DNA of 64,000 nt. Origin: Alphaproteobacteria bacterium. Lineage in GTDB: Bacteria; Pseudomonadota; Alphaproteobacteria; TMED109. Below are positions 7,808-17,000 of this stretch, piece after piece (the first letter of the stretch is position 1; the number at the start of each line of letters is the position of its first letter). The DNA is taken from assembly GCA_022825705.1 (NCBI GenBank), contig JAJDWH010000009.1, positions 124,001-188,000 of the forward strand, given 5' to 3'. A program made the translations under genes and the position numbers. The notes beneath the pieces were generated by a model, which was given only the letters and a program-made list of their open reading frames with translations, was not told the DNA's origin and did not search any database.

Positions 7808-8855
7808 AGCGTATCTGTCATTGAAGGAATCTCAGGGGGGATTCCATTTTGGGTAAGGATGTGATTCAAAGGGGTTTTGGCTGCACTGGAGGCCGGACCC
7901 ATGACTCGACCCTATTCGAACGACCTTCGCGAGCGCGTGGTGCGCGCCCATCTTGACGGCGAGCCGATCCGCTCGGTGGCGGCACGGTTCGGGGTCAGCG
8001 TCTCTTCGGTGCCGAAGTGGGTGGCGCGCTACCGTGCTACGGGCAGCGTCGCGCCAGGGCAGGTTGGCGGCCACCGCCCCTGGCTCCTGGAGCCGCATCG
8101 CGAGCGGGTGCACGCGCTGGCGGCGGCGACGCCGCACCTGACCCTCGATCGGCTGCAGGAGCAGCTGGCGAGTGACGGCATCACGGTGTGCCGGGACACG
8201 ATCTGGCGGTTCCTGCGCCGCGAGGGCCTGCGCTTCAAAAAAACGCAGTTCGCGCTTGAGCAGATGCGGGCGGCGGTGGCCCGCAAGCGGGCACGGTGGC
8301 GGACGCTGCGGCGCCGGCTGGATCCGGACCGGCTGGTGTTCGTGGACGAGACCTGGATCAAGACCAACATGGCGCCGCTGCGCGGCTGGGCGCCGAAGGG
8401 GCATCGCCTGAAGGGCTTCGCACCGCACGGCCGCTGGCGCACCCTGACCTTCCTGGCCGGCCTGCGCCGGGACGGGCTGAGCGCACCGTGCGTGTTCGAT
8501 GGGCCGATCAACCAGCGCGCCTTCCAGGCCTGGGTCGAGCAGCACCTGGTCCCGGCGCTCCGGCCCGGTGACCTCGTCATCCTCGACAACCTCGCCGTCC
8601 ACAAGGGCAAGGCCGTCCGCCGAACGATCCGCGAGGCCGGCGCCCGGCTGTGGTTCCTGCCGCCGTACTCGCCGGACCTCAATCCGATCGAGCAGGCCTT
8701 CGCCAAGATCAAGCACTGGATGCGCAACGCCCAGCAACGCACCGTCGAGGACACCTGGCGGCAGCTCGGCAAGCTCCTCGCCACCATCGAACCCCGCGAA
8801 TGCCAGAACTACATCCGTAACGCCGGCTACGGTTCTACCTAAAGCGGACGCGCTC
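7807..8855 (+). mobile_element. IS630-family insertion sequence
   Basis: A complete element of about 1,049 bp starts with GAGCG and ends with CGCTC, flanked on both sides by TA (7805-7806 and 8856-8857). This is the TA target duplication expected of IS630/Tc1-type transposition. Beyond the first bases the terminal inverted repeats are imperfect. The target TA was the first two bases of the DUF1643 stop codon, and the base after the right-hand TA is again G, so a TAG exists at both ends. One intact transposase gene fills the element, so it may be active. Confidence 0.8.
7901..8842 (+). CDS. IS630-family transposase
   Basis: This 313-residue DDE transposase has an N-terminal helix-turn-helix pair (residues 1-60), including the R-S-V-A-A-R-F-G-V-S-x-S-S-V recognition region. 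The catalytic triad is visible as Asp149 in L-V-F-V-D-E-T-W, Asp229 in L-V-I-L-D-N and Glu264 in P-P-Y-S-P-D-L-N-P-I-E. No frameshift is needed. I chose the ATG at 7901 because the conserved N-terminus begins there, although an in-frame start exists 24 bases upstream. Confidence 0.9.
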   Translation: MTRPYSNDLRERVVRAHLDGEPIRSVAARFGVSVSSVPKWVARYRATGSVAPGQVGGHRPWLLEPHRERVHALAAATPHLTLDRLQEQLASDGITVCRDTIWRFLRREGLRFKKTQFALEQMRAAVARKRARWRTLRRRLDPDRLVFVDETWIKTNMAPLRGWAPKGHRLKGFAPHGRWRTLTFLAGLRRDGLSAPCVFDGPINQRAFQAWVEQHLVPALRPGDLVILDNLAVHKGKAVRRTIREAGARLWFLPPYSPDLNPIEQAFAKIKHWMRNAQQRTVEDTWRQLGKLLATIEPRECQNYIRNAGYGST

Positions 8856-8858
8856 TAG

Positions 8859-9184
8859 CCACATTGGCCGTTGCTGCGGGAACTGCGATCCAGGATAGGC
8901 GCAACTTCCGCGCTGATCCGACGTCATTGCCCGCGGGCTACCCTGTCCCGAGCCCGCAAGGGGAAACCCGCGACGCCGTCACAATGTGGCGCGTCTGCTT
9001 GGCGGACAGGCACTTGGCGGTTACGCCGTGATCCCGCGATAAAGCAAGGATTGCCCGAATCCAATTCCCGTCGACGACCGGGGCCACGGAGTGCGGCCGA
9101 ACCGATCGCCGGCGAGGTCGCAAACGCCATGGGGCCCGGAATTGAACTACCCCGCCAGAAACCCGCTGCAAAAAGTGAACCGTC
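8859..9184. other. Stretch without a recognisable gene
   Basis: These 326 bases lie between the right end of the IS element and the stop of the leftward PD-(D/E)XK gene. Open frames exist on both strands because of the high GC content, but none has family resemblance or a credible start. It was originally the 3' flank of the DUF1643 gene. Confidence 0.5.
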
Positions 9185-10096
9185 TCATTGAGAAATTCCG
9201 CGCACGAACTGCTCGCTGTGCCCTTTTCGCAGAAGCCTTCCGCCCAGCAGTTTGTCGAGCTTTTTGCGATGCGGCTCCCAATTCGTCCCGCTCCGCTGGT
9301 CGGCGTCGTAACCGAATACCGCCAATCTGGGATGTGGGTCGAGTTCCAGCCTTCGTGATCCGCTGGCGATGTCTTTCAGCATCGCGTGACGTTCCGGATG
9401 ATGCCCGGCCACGCCGCGCAGGGACAGGAGATTGCAGCAAACGCGGCGGTAACTGGTGATAACAGCGTCAAGGTTGGCTTCCAGCAGCCCGCGATAGGTC
9501 TCGATCTGTTTTACGACCTCCGGAACCCTGTCGCCCTCGGCACGTAGCGCCTGACGGTTACTGAAATGCTTGGCTTCATACAGGACGATGGTCGCACGCT
9601 GGCCGGCACCACGAATGGCTGCAAAGTCCACGCGCGGCGCCGAAGCCCCGGATTCGTCGGTGCCGCTGATCCCGAACGCAATCTCAACATCGAGGATGTT
9701 GGGGTTGTCGCGAACGATGTTGTGTACGCCTGCCTTTTCGGTTCCCACATAGGGCTCGGCCGCTCTCTTGATGGCGCCGATGTCATCGAGACCGCGCAGG
9801 AACAGATTCCTCGCACCGCCCCGGAAGTCGGGCTGGCCGTCCAGCACCGTGATGTATGGATCGTCCGAGTCCGGTCGCAGGAGATACTTGTAGTGGACCC
9901 GCCCGACCATGGCGGCATCCAGGCGCTCCAATTTCAGCAGGCTGCATCCACGGTAGTAGAAATTCACGTAATGCTCGCGAATCGCCAGAAAAATCTCGCT
10001 GTCATCCACCAATCCGCGGAGCCAACCGCCCTTGTCGTACTCCTTGTTGAAGGCAGCCACAAAGGCGCTGTCCAGACCGCGATTGAATGTGCTCAT
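9185..10096 (-). CDS. Putative PD-(D/E)XK nuclease-family protein
   Basis: This 303-residue soluble protein carries a PD-(D/E)XK-like core. Asp157 is in R-V-D-F-A-A-I, Glu174 and Lys176 are in V-L-Y-E-A-K-H-F, and a Q-I-E-T-Y motif at 197-201 corresponds to the Q-x-x-x-Y seen in RecB-like nucleases. The first 140 residues contain no known domain. Cutting activity is inferred from the motif only. The start at 10,096 is chosen because GGAG lies seven bases upstream; an ATG four codons earlier would leave no ribosome binding site. It is one of three PD-(D/E)XK-like genes in the accessory region. Confidence 0.55.
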   Translation of the reverse strand: MSTFNRGLDSAFVAAFNKEYDKGGWLRGLVDDSEIFLAIREHYVNFYYRGCSLLKLERLDAAMVGRVHYKYLLRPDSDDPYITVLDGQPDFRGGARNLFLRGLDDIGAIKRAAEPYVGTEKAGVHNIVRDNPNILDVEIAFGISGTDESGASAPRVDFAAIRGAGQRATIVLYEAKHFSNRQALRAEGDRVPEVVKQIETYRGLLEANLDAVITSYRRVCCNLLSLRGVAGHHPERHAMLKDIASGSRRLELDPHPRLAVFGYDADQRSGTNWEPHRKKLDKLLGGRLLRKGHSEQFVRGISQ

Positions 10097-10527
10097 CGGT
10101 AACTCCATCCCAAGCTAGACATGCTCAGCACTCGCCATCGCTGCGCTGGACGAAATTGCCGAAGAAATCCCCATATCGATACGCGTTGAAGGGGCGCCGC
10201 GGCGAAGCGTACAAGGTTGGCGACGCCTGCTTGGCCGGCCTTTCACAGATTTCCGCTTGCTTTGTCAACCAGTGGGATCGAAGCGGCTCGCTGAATGCGG
10301 ATGCAATGATGAAGGTGAGGATGCACGCCAATTTTCACTATCGCGCTGGCCCGCATCTACATCGGTAGGCCTTCGTCGACAAACCGCCCGATGGTGACCG
10401 TCTCGGTGCGAGGCGGCCAAGCGACGGTGAATGGTGTCGGCCCACGCCCAGGCAACTTACTGGTTCTGACTTAATCTCCGAATTTGAGTGCTTTACGTAT
10501 TTTCTTCTAAGCGAAAGCAAAACTGCC
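10097..10527. other. Stretch without a recognisable gene
   Basis: These 431 bases separate two leftward genes. No protein-like frame, RNA or strong repeat was recognised. The composition is somewhat richer in A and T near 10,470-10,520, just past the stop of the ImmA-like gene, which could hold its 3' end signals. Confidence 0.4.
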
Positions 10528-11814
10528 TCAACGGAACGACAGGCCGTAGCGCACCGGTTTCGCCAGATCGTGGTTCTCAATCTGGTGGAGAACGACTTGG
10601 CTCGATACGCCGAACTCCCGACCGATCTCATCGATCGTGTCATCGTCCGCGAACCGGTCGTCCAGTCGCGAACGCAAGGACTCAGCCGGCGCGAGCAGCT
10701 CCGCCGCGAACGCCCGCGATTGCGCCTGCCGATCGGTGAACAGGGAAGTGAGAATGCCGAAGCCAGGTTCCGGTCGGCCCACATAGTCGCCCAGCGCGCG
10801 CGCCAGTAGAAACCGCCTGCCGGTCTCGCTCCTGCTAGTTGTGACGCACGCTGGCGCGTTCTCGGCCACAAGCCCATGAATGCGGCCGCAGGGAGGCACG
10901 CCTTCTCCATGATGAACTGCGAGCGGTCCGTGAGCCTGGAATTCGAACCGGCCATCACCGACACCCAGATGACGCCTGACCGAATCCGCCAATTCGTAAC
11001 CCCGCCGCCACGGTTCGGTCGCCCGGATGGGCGATAGTGCTGCCCGGATCTTGGTCCAGTCGTTCTTTTGCCCCGTTATCCGCAACGTTTCGACTGTTTG
11101 CTCCAACCACTCGCTGACACGAGGCAGGGTGCGTTCGTCGGCGCTTGCCAGCGCCTCCTCCCGTATTGACGGTGCTGCGCGCTGCCAGAACGCCACGATC
11201 GTTTCGGCCATCGAGTTCTCGACATCGAAGGGATCGATACCGAGCAGTGCCGCCGCACCGCTGAACTCCACCTCTTCCGGATCGAGAGAATTGATCGCGT
11301 CCCAAGCCTCGACCAGCGACACCGAAGCCGGGCTTCCGGCGTCCATGCTGCGAAGCCGCTCGACGACGGCCTCCACGATCGTTCGAAATTCTGTCTCCAG
11401 ATCAGCGCGAGACACGAGCGCTTCGTCCTCGTCGACGAACTCGACCGCTGCGTGACGTGGCGCCCAGCGTATCCATCTCAGATGCATGCGCCCCGACGAA
11501 GGAACCATCGTCAGTTGCGGCAGCACGAACCCGTCTCCCGCGAAGGCCAAGCTATGTCGTTGTTCGAATCCGGGCTTTTGCTGCACCGTGTCGCCGATCT
11601 CGTACCAGAGGTGCCACCAATTGCTCACCAGCCATTCCGCAAGATTGAACAGGGGCACCACCACGTGATCCCTGTAGACCCGGCTTCGGCGGTCGCGAAC
11701 GGACGTCACACTTGAACCACCGGCACTGATGGAGAGCGCGGCCATGGTATGCCGTGCCGCGCAATCGGGCGACGGCGCTGCATCCACCCATTCGAAACGA
11801 AATTGAACGGTCAC
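10528..11814 (-). CDS. ImmA/IrrE-like protein with a degenerate zinc motif
   Basis: The C-terminal third of this 428-residue protein has the layout of ImmA/IrrE metallopeptidases: a helix aligned to the H-E-x-x-H helix, then R-A-F-A-A-E-L-L-A-P (367-376), then a helical tail with D-E-I-G-R-E-F-G-V-S. At the expected zinc site it reads R-A-L-G-D (339-343) instead of H-E-L-G-H, and the usual Glu before A-x-x-F-A-A is missing. It is therefore probably not a working protease. The N-terminal two thirds are a distinct domain with W-L-V-S-N-W-W-H-L-W. It overlaps the preceding gene by ATGA, so the two are co-translated. Many ImmA-like proteins act with phage or toxin-antitoxin regulators; here a sensing role is inferred. 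Confidence 0.6.
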   Translation of the reverse strand: MTVQFRFEWVDAAPSPDCAARHTMAALSISAGGSSVTSVRDRRSRVYRDHVVVPLFNLAEWLVSNWWHLWYEIGDTVQQKPGFEQRHSLAFAGDGFVLPQLTMVPSSGRMHLRWIRWAPRHAAVEFVDEDEALVSRADLETEFRTIVEAVVERLRSMDAGSPASVSLVEAWDAINSLDPEEVEFSGAAALLGIDPFDVENSMAETIVAFWQRAAPSIREEALASADERTLPRVSEWLEQTVETLRITGQKNDWTKIRAALSPIRATEPWRRGYELADSVRRHLGVGDGRFEFQAHGPLAVHHGEGVPPCGRIHGLVAENAPACVTTSRSETGRRFLLARALGDYVGRPEPGFGILTSLFTDRQAQSRAFAAELLAPAESLRSRLDDRFADDDTIDEIGREFGVSSQVVLHQIENHDLAKPVRYGLSFR

Positions 11815-12206
11815 GGGAGCCCCCGCACCGCCTGTTCCAGCTCCAGGGGATAACCGTGATATTCACCGGAACCTGGAGAGCCCTGACGGGCTTCGTAAAC
11901 GGTCCCGCCATCGCGATACCAGACGTAGCGCGGATAACCCTGTTCCCACGCCCCCACGTGACCAGCCTTGACTGCGTCGCGCAGCCAGTTCTCGACCAGC
12001 GCCTGCTCATCGGCCAAGTGACGGGGGCACATGCTGGCATCCGGCCTGCGGGCGCGGGAAACGCCGGCGAAACTGGGAACGTCCTTATGGTAGGGGCTCC
12101 CGACATAGCGGCAGGACTTCGCTACCTCGGCGAGATCGACGCCGGCTGGCGGTGCCTGAATCCTGCGCGCTTTCGGATTGCGCCGCTGAAACTGCGGTTT
12201 TCTCAT
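11811..12206 (-). CDS. Small protein coupled to the ImmA/IrrE-like gene
   Basis: This 131-residue protein has a very basic N-terminus (R-K-P-Q-F-Q-R-R-N-P-K-A-R-R), then G-S-P-Y-H-K and R-P-D-A-S-M-C-P segments, and a Trp/Tyr-rich C-terminus. I cannot assign a family. It ends within the ATG of the ImmA-like gene (ATGA at 11,811-11,814), which indicates a two-gene unit. The conserved-looking H-K and C-P residues could suggest an enzyme or metal site, but this is speculation. No strong ribosome binding site is seen before the ATG. Confidence 0.55.
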   Translation of the reverse strand: MRKPQFQRRNPKARRIQAPPAGVDLAEVAKSCRYVGSPYHKDVPSFAGVSRARRPDASMCPRHLADEQALVENWLRDAVKAGHVGAWEQGYPRYVWYRDGGTVYEARQGSPGSGEYHGYPLELEQAVRGLP

Positions 12207-13646
12207 GGTGTCGATTCAGTCCCGCTACCCGGAACCGGCGACGTCCCGCTTGCATTGTCGGTGCGTGATTCGGGCAGCGCGCCGTATTTCCTGCCGCGTA
12301 ACTCTATTCAGTTCGGCTTCCCCTTCAAGATCGACGGGATTGGGAGATTCTCGCGGTCTCTTCCCGTCATCCGGTGACGCACCCGCACCGATCGCCTTCC
12401 TTCAAGATTACGACCAGAAGTGATGGTGCCTCGATTCGCGGTACCACACAACGACGGGTGTGGCCGCGAGAGGGGCAGCGGTTGGCGTTCCCGAGGGAGG
12501 CATCGCCGTCACTCACGTTTACCGGCACGATGGAGGTAGCGCCATGTGAACCGTGATCGCGATGCCAAGTAACACGATCCCCGAAGGGGAGGACGCTCGC
12601 GTCTCGGCCCGCAACTCCGAAGACGCGGCCTCAGAAATCACATGGCGGCTTGAGCGTCGCGGCAGCCCGTCCTGAATATCAATCCCGATTGATGACAGGC
12701 TCGGCGGGTTCGGTGTGCACGCCGTCGGCATCGGTTGGGTCAAGAGTCATGTCGGTCAGGTCCGCACCGAGATTCACGTCAGCCGCGGCCTTGTCGAAAC
12801 CGACCGTGATCGCATCGACGCTGTCAATGCACACGTCGGCGAGAACACCGAACGCCTGATCCGCATAGAGTCCCTGCTCAAGGAGCGCCTTCCCGAACGC
12901 CGATAGCGGAAGCTGTCGGCGTACCGATTTAATGCCTCCGTCTGGGCGCGTTCGTCTGGGCTCTGACCAGCATCCTGTACCTGTGCTCGTATCGCGTGGA
13001 GATGACGTCGCGGTTCGGTGATCGCACCTCCGGCACTGGCGCTGCTGCCGCTCAAGCGCCGCTCGGGCTGCAGCCCATTGCGACAGCGATCGCCGAACCG
13101 GAAACGGAGTGCTGCGCACAAGGTCATTCCCACTTCCTTGCGGAAGGGTTTTCTCTACACCACACGCACCTACGGTGCAGCGCGCGCATGAGCGCGCTGG
13201 CGTGCGCTTCGCTGCACGATGGACGCCTTTCGGCGACATGGCTATGAGGGGCGCGTGTATGCTCCAGCGCATACCTCCCAAGGCACTGAAGCGGTTGGCT
13301 TTCTTACCGGATGTATGCGCGAGAGCATACGTTGTATGCGCCACCGCATACCGAATGTATGCGCGACCGCATACACGTATCAGCGCCCGGGAAGCGGGCA
13401 AGCCGCACCGACTTGACGCGATATCCACCGGTAGTCCGGGCTGTCCTCCACCCGGAATCGCCGACGAGCAGCACGCCGGCCGCTGTGAATCGCGTCCCCT
13501 TTTCACCGCTTTTCGTGGCCGTGCGGCCCGTTCCACCCGGTCAAATGGCGCCGTGATGGAAGTTTCCGTGGTGCCCGCTGCCCTTCCCGTTACCCGATCG
13601 TGCGGGGTTCGAGCGGCATTCTTGCGCGTGGTTTGCCCTGGTCGGC
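12207..13646. other. Long stretch without a confident gene, holding a palindrome array
   Basis: About 1.4 kb contains no confident gene. On the plus strand, 12,676-12,906 encodes a charged, coiled-coil-like tail (E-T-D-R-D-R-I-D-A-V-N and R-L-I-R-I-E-S-L-L-K-E) that may be the end of a decayed gene, but it has no supported start. The main structure is the set of four palindromes at 13,257-13,374. Its position just beyond the relaxosome gene makes it a plausible transfer-origin region. Confidence 0.5.
13257..13374. repeat. Array of four GTATGC-N6-GCATAC palindromes
   Basis: Four 18-bp dyads with identical arms lie at 13,257-13,274, 13,313-13,330, 13,334-13,351 and 13,357-13,374. All have a six-base spacer; three spacers start with GC and two read GCGAVV-like. 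The last three are 21 and 23 bp apart centre to centre, close to two helical turns, so a protein could bind them on one face of the helix. Such arrays serve as operators, partition sites or relaxosome binding sites. The neighbouring ribbon-helix-helix protein at 13,647 is the obvious candidate binder. Confidence 0.75.
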
Positions 13647-14012
13647 TCAGTCCGGCCGACGCTTTTTCAGCTCGCCCTGCAGTGCCTGGGCGGAGCGGAT
13701 GAGCGCTTCCAGCTCTTCGTCACGGCCATTCTTGAGCATCTCGTTCCGCTTGGCGGTCGCCAGGACGTGCACGTAGCGGAAGATCTGTTCGACCTGTGCG
13801 ATGAGATGGCCATCGGAATCGGCCAGCGCGGGCCGGTCCCCGACCGCTGCAATGGCCGCAGTCCGCACGAGTTCGGCTGCCGTAATCCCCTGCATGACCG
13901 CATGAGTCTCGATCCGGGCCCAGTCGCGATCGTGGAAACGGATCGTCCGCGGCGTCTGTTTCTCCCGGTTCCCGTCTGAATCGACCGGGCGCCCTGCCAG
14001 TTTCTGGCTCAT
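13647..14012 (-). CDS. Ribbon-helix-helix relaxosome accessory protein (MobC/TraJ-like)
   Basis: This protein of about 121 residues has a typical ribbon-helix-helix region (T-P-R-T-I-R-F-H-D-R-D-W, then I-E-T-H-A-V-M-Q-G-I-T-A-A-E-L-V-R) followed by a helical, charged C-terminal half. Relaxosome proteins of this type bind the transfer origin and help the relaxase nick DNA. I chose the second ATG at 14,012, since GGGAGG is six bases upstream of it but directly abuts the first ATG. It precedes the relaxase terminus by 87 bases on the same strand and follows it in the transcript. It is the most likely binder of the palindromes at 13,257-13,374. Confidence 0.65.
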   Translation of the reverse strand: MSQKLAGRPVDSDGNREKQTPRTIRFHDRDWARIETHAVMQGITAAELVRTAAIAAVGDRPALADSDGHLIAQVEQIFRYVHVLATAKRNEMLKNGRDEELEALIRSAQALQGELKKRRPD

Positions 14013-14098
14013 CGCCATCCTCCCAGGCTTGCTTCCGCGCGTGTGCGACCACCTCGCCGCCCTGCGTCTTCAGGCATTCCGGCCCCGGATCCCGACCG

Positions 14099-17000
14099 CT
14101 ACAGGCCGAGCCCGTCGTCGCGGCTGCGTTCTTTCACCTCCGGTTCGCGCTCCGGAGTGTGTGAGCCCGGTCCCGCGCGGTCGTCGGCAACATCCCTTTC
14201 GGCGCTACTTGCCGGCGGTGTCCCGCGTGAACGGCCGGCTTCCGCCGCCCGGCCGGACGCCTCCCGGGGCATTTCCCCGATGCCTTCGAGGGCGGCGATG
14301 CGCTCGCCGGTGACCGCCTGGAGCTGCGCTCGGAGCTCGGCCGCATCGTCGGTGACCAGTTCGGCGCGGTCCCGCGCGCGGCTGATCTCCACGTAGAAGC
14401 TCTTCTGCGTCGTCAGGTGCGGGTGCCTGGCCTCGATCGCGGCGATCACGTTGTCGACCGTGCGCCCCTGAAAAGCGTGCACGGTCGAGGCCCAGGCGTG
14501 GTCGAGATGCCGTAGCTGCGGGTCGCCCCTCCCCAATTCCAGCCGCCGCCCGTCCTCCAGGCGGAACGCGACGCGCCCGTTGCCAACCCTGAGCACCTCG
14601 GCGGTGCGGCTGTTGACCACGCCGAGGCCGTCGTGGTTCCGCGTCCAGCGGATGCGGTCACCGGCGCGGAGCTCGATCCCCTCCGAGCGGTACACCTCGG
14701 TGCCGCCCTTGAGGCCGCCGATCTGCGATGGCTTCCAGGCGACGGTCCCGCCCCTGCCGTCGCTGAGCAGCACCGCGCGGCGCCTGCCGTCGACGCCCAT
14801 TACGCGCCGCTCGTCACCCTTTTCGACGCCAATTCGCTTGTAAGGCCGGTAGAAGGCGACCACGTCCCCCTTCGCATAGTTGCCCGCGAGCGCCTTCTCG
14901 GCGTGTGTGTAGCCCTTCGAAACCAGCCGTTCGACCTGCGCAGCCGGCCCGTGGAGCCGTCCCTCGCGGGCGAGTTGGTCGCGGATATGGCCGTTGATCT
15001 TCAGGCGCAGCTCATGGCTCGGGGCCATCACCCCGGTCTTCTCCCGCGCCTCGGGCGCCAGCGCCAGCCAGCGTTCGGCCACGGCCGCCGCGATCCCGCC
15101 CCGCGGCACCGCGGCCACGTTGGCGCCGAGCTTGCCGAAGGCGCGGTCAATGTCGCCCTTGATGCTCGCCTCGACCGCTTCCTTCAGGGCCGGATCCCGC
15201 TGCCGCAGGATTTCGTCCATCGTCGCAGTCTGCATCCCGGCGGCCTGGAGCTGGGCGAAGGGTTTGCCCGCGTCGACCGCGTCGAGCTGCTTGGCGTCGC
15301 CCACCAGCACGACGCGCGGGATGCGGAGCTCGGCCGCGATCCGGAGCAGGTCGCGCGCCTGCACGGTGGAGGCGAGCGAACCCTCGTCGACGACCAAAAT
15401 TGTCTTCGCGTAGGCCCCTCGCAACTCGCGCGCCGCACGCCTCGTGAGGCGCCCCGCGCCAACGCCGGCGTTCCGGGCGAGGAACCCCTGCAGGGTCTGT
15501 GACTCGATGTTGGCCTCTGCAGCGAGCGTCTTCACCGCTGATGCGGAGGGCGCGAGGCCCATCATCCGCCAGCCCTTCCGCTCCGCGAGCATGCGCGCTC
15601 GGTCGAGCATGGTGGTCTTCCCGGACCCGGCATACCCCTGTACGCCCACCACCCGGTGCTTCGCCGACAGGATCAGCTTCACCGCCTCCTTCTGCCCGGC
15701 CGTGAGCGGTGACTTGTGGAGGCGATCCCGGACCACCCAGCCGCGCATCGGGGCCTGCCCGCGGCCCGCGCCGGCGCGCATCAGGGCGATGGTCTCGCGC
15801 TCCTCGCCAACCGTGCGGTCGGTCGCGAGCGAGTCTGCCGCCCCCAGCAGCGTCACCGCGTGCAGCGCTCCCGCCTTCTCCAGCCGCGCCACCTCGTATT
15901 CGACGGACTCGACGGCGTGCCTGCCCGGAGCATGGGCCAAGGCTGCAGCGAGCAGATCCGCCCGCGCAAACACGGCTTGGCGCTCCGACAGATGCGCCAT
16001 CGCCCAGGCCACCGCCCCACTCACCGTGCCGCGATCCTGCAGCGCCTCCTCCGGCCCCGCCGGAGCGGCTGCCCCGGCCAGCCCGTGCCCCTGTCGTTCG
16101 GCCGCGGGCAGCAGATCCAGCCGCGTGTCCCGCTCATTGCCCGCAGCCGCTGCTGCCCGCCCGTCATGCCGCCCGCGCTCATCTGCCGCCGGCGCCGGGT
16201 CAACAACCGGGTTCACCGCCGGCTCCGCCGTGGCTGGTTCCGGCGAGACAGCGACGCACGGCACGGTGTCCGGTACCCGGCTCCGCGATTCCCTCGCCTG
16301 CACGATGCAATGTGCAAGCGCACCGGCGACGAACCCGCCGACGTCGATTCCCAGGTCGGTAACCTGCCGCTGCCACACCTGGCGGAGCTCGTCGCGGTCG
16401 ACTTCCCGCTTGGTGGCGCGCGTCATTAGCGCGGCGCGCCCGGCATAGCGGGGATTGTCCGCCGTTTTGCCAAGTCCGCGCGCTGCCATCGCCGTCTCGA
16501 TCTCGGCGCGGCGGGTCGAGAACGCCTCGATCACCTCGCGCGAGACCCCCGCGAGCTCGAAGCGGCCGTCCGCATGCGTCTTCTCGATGTCGTACCCGAG
16601 CTTCGTCAGCCCGGCCGCCAGCTCGTTCCGGTAGATCGCGCCGAACAGCTTCTGACGCTCATAGAGCGTCTCGTTGGCCATCGTCCGCCACTTGCCGTCC
16701 TCGCCCTGGACCATGTTGGCGAGCACCGAATGCGTGTGGAGCTGCGGGTCCAAGGCGCGGGACGTGTCGTGCCTGAACGTCGCGACGACGGCCTTCTGGG
16801 CGCCGGCGCGCACTATGCGGCCGGTCTCGGGGTCCTGCATCCGGGTCCGGACGGCGTTCTTCTCGACCCAGGCGAGCGTCGCCTGCACCGCCCGGTCGTG
16901 CGCGCCGACGATGCGCTCGTCACCCCCCACGAGGGCCGCGATCGAGACGGACTTGGGCGCCGAGAACGTGAGGTCCCTGCCCGGGCGGTGCGTGATCTCG

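Noticed and set aside
8938..9171. Minus-strand frame next to the IS element as a possible gene
   Set aside because: It has no start signal, no family resemblance and no conservation evidence.
13257..13374. CRISPR-like array
   Set aside because: The repeated unit is an 18-bp palindrome with 2-38 bp between copies, not a repeat-spacer array, and no cas gene is present.
12679..13536. Minus-strand open frame (285 codons) through the palindrome array
   Set aside because: The N-terminal two thirds are Arg/Cys-rich and unlike a protein. The palindromes read as repeated motifs only by chance.
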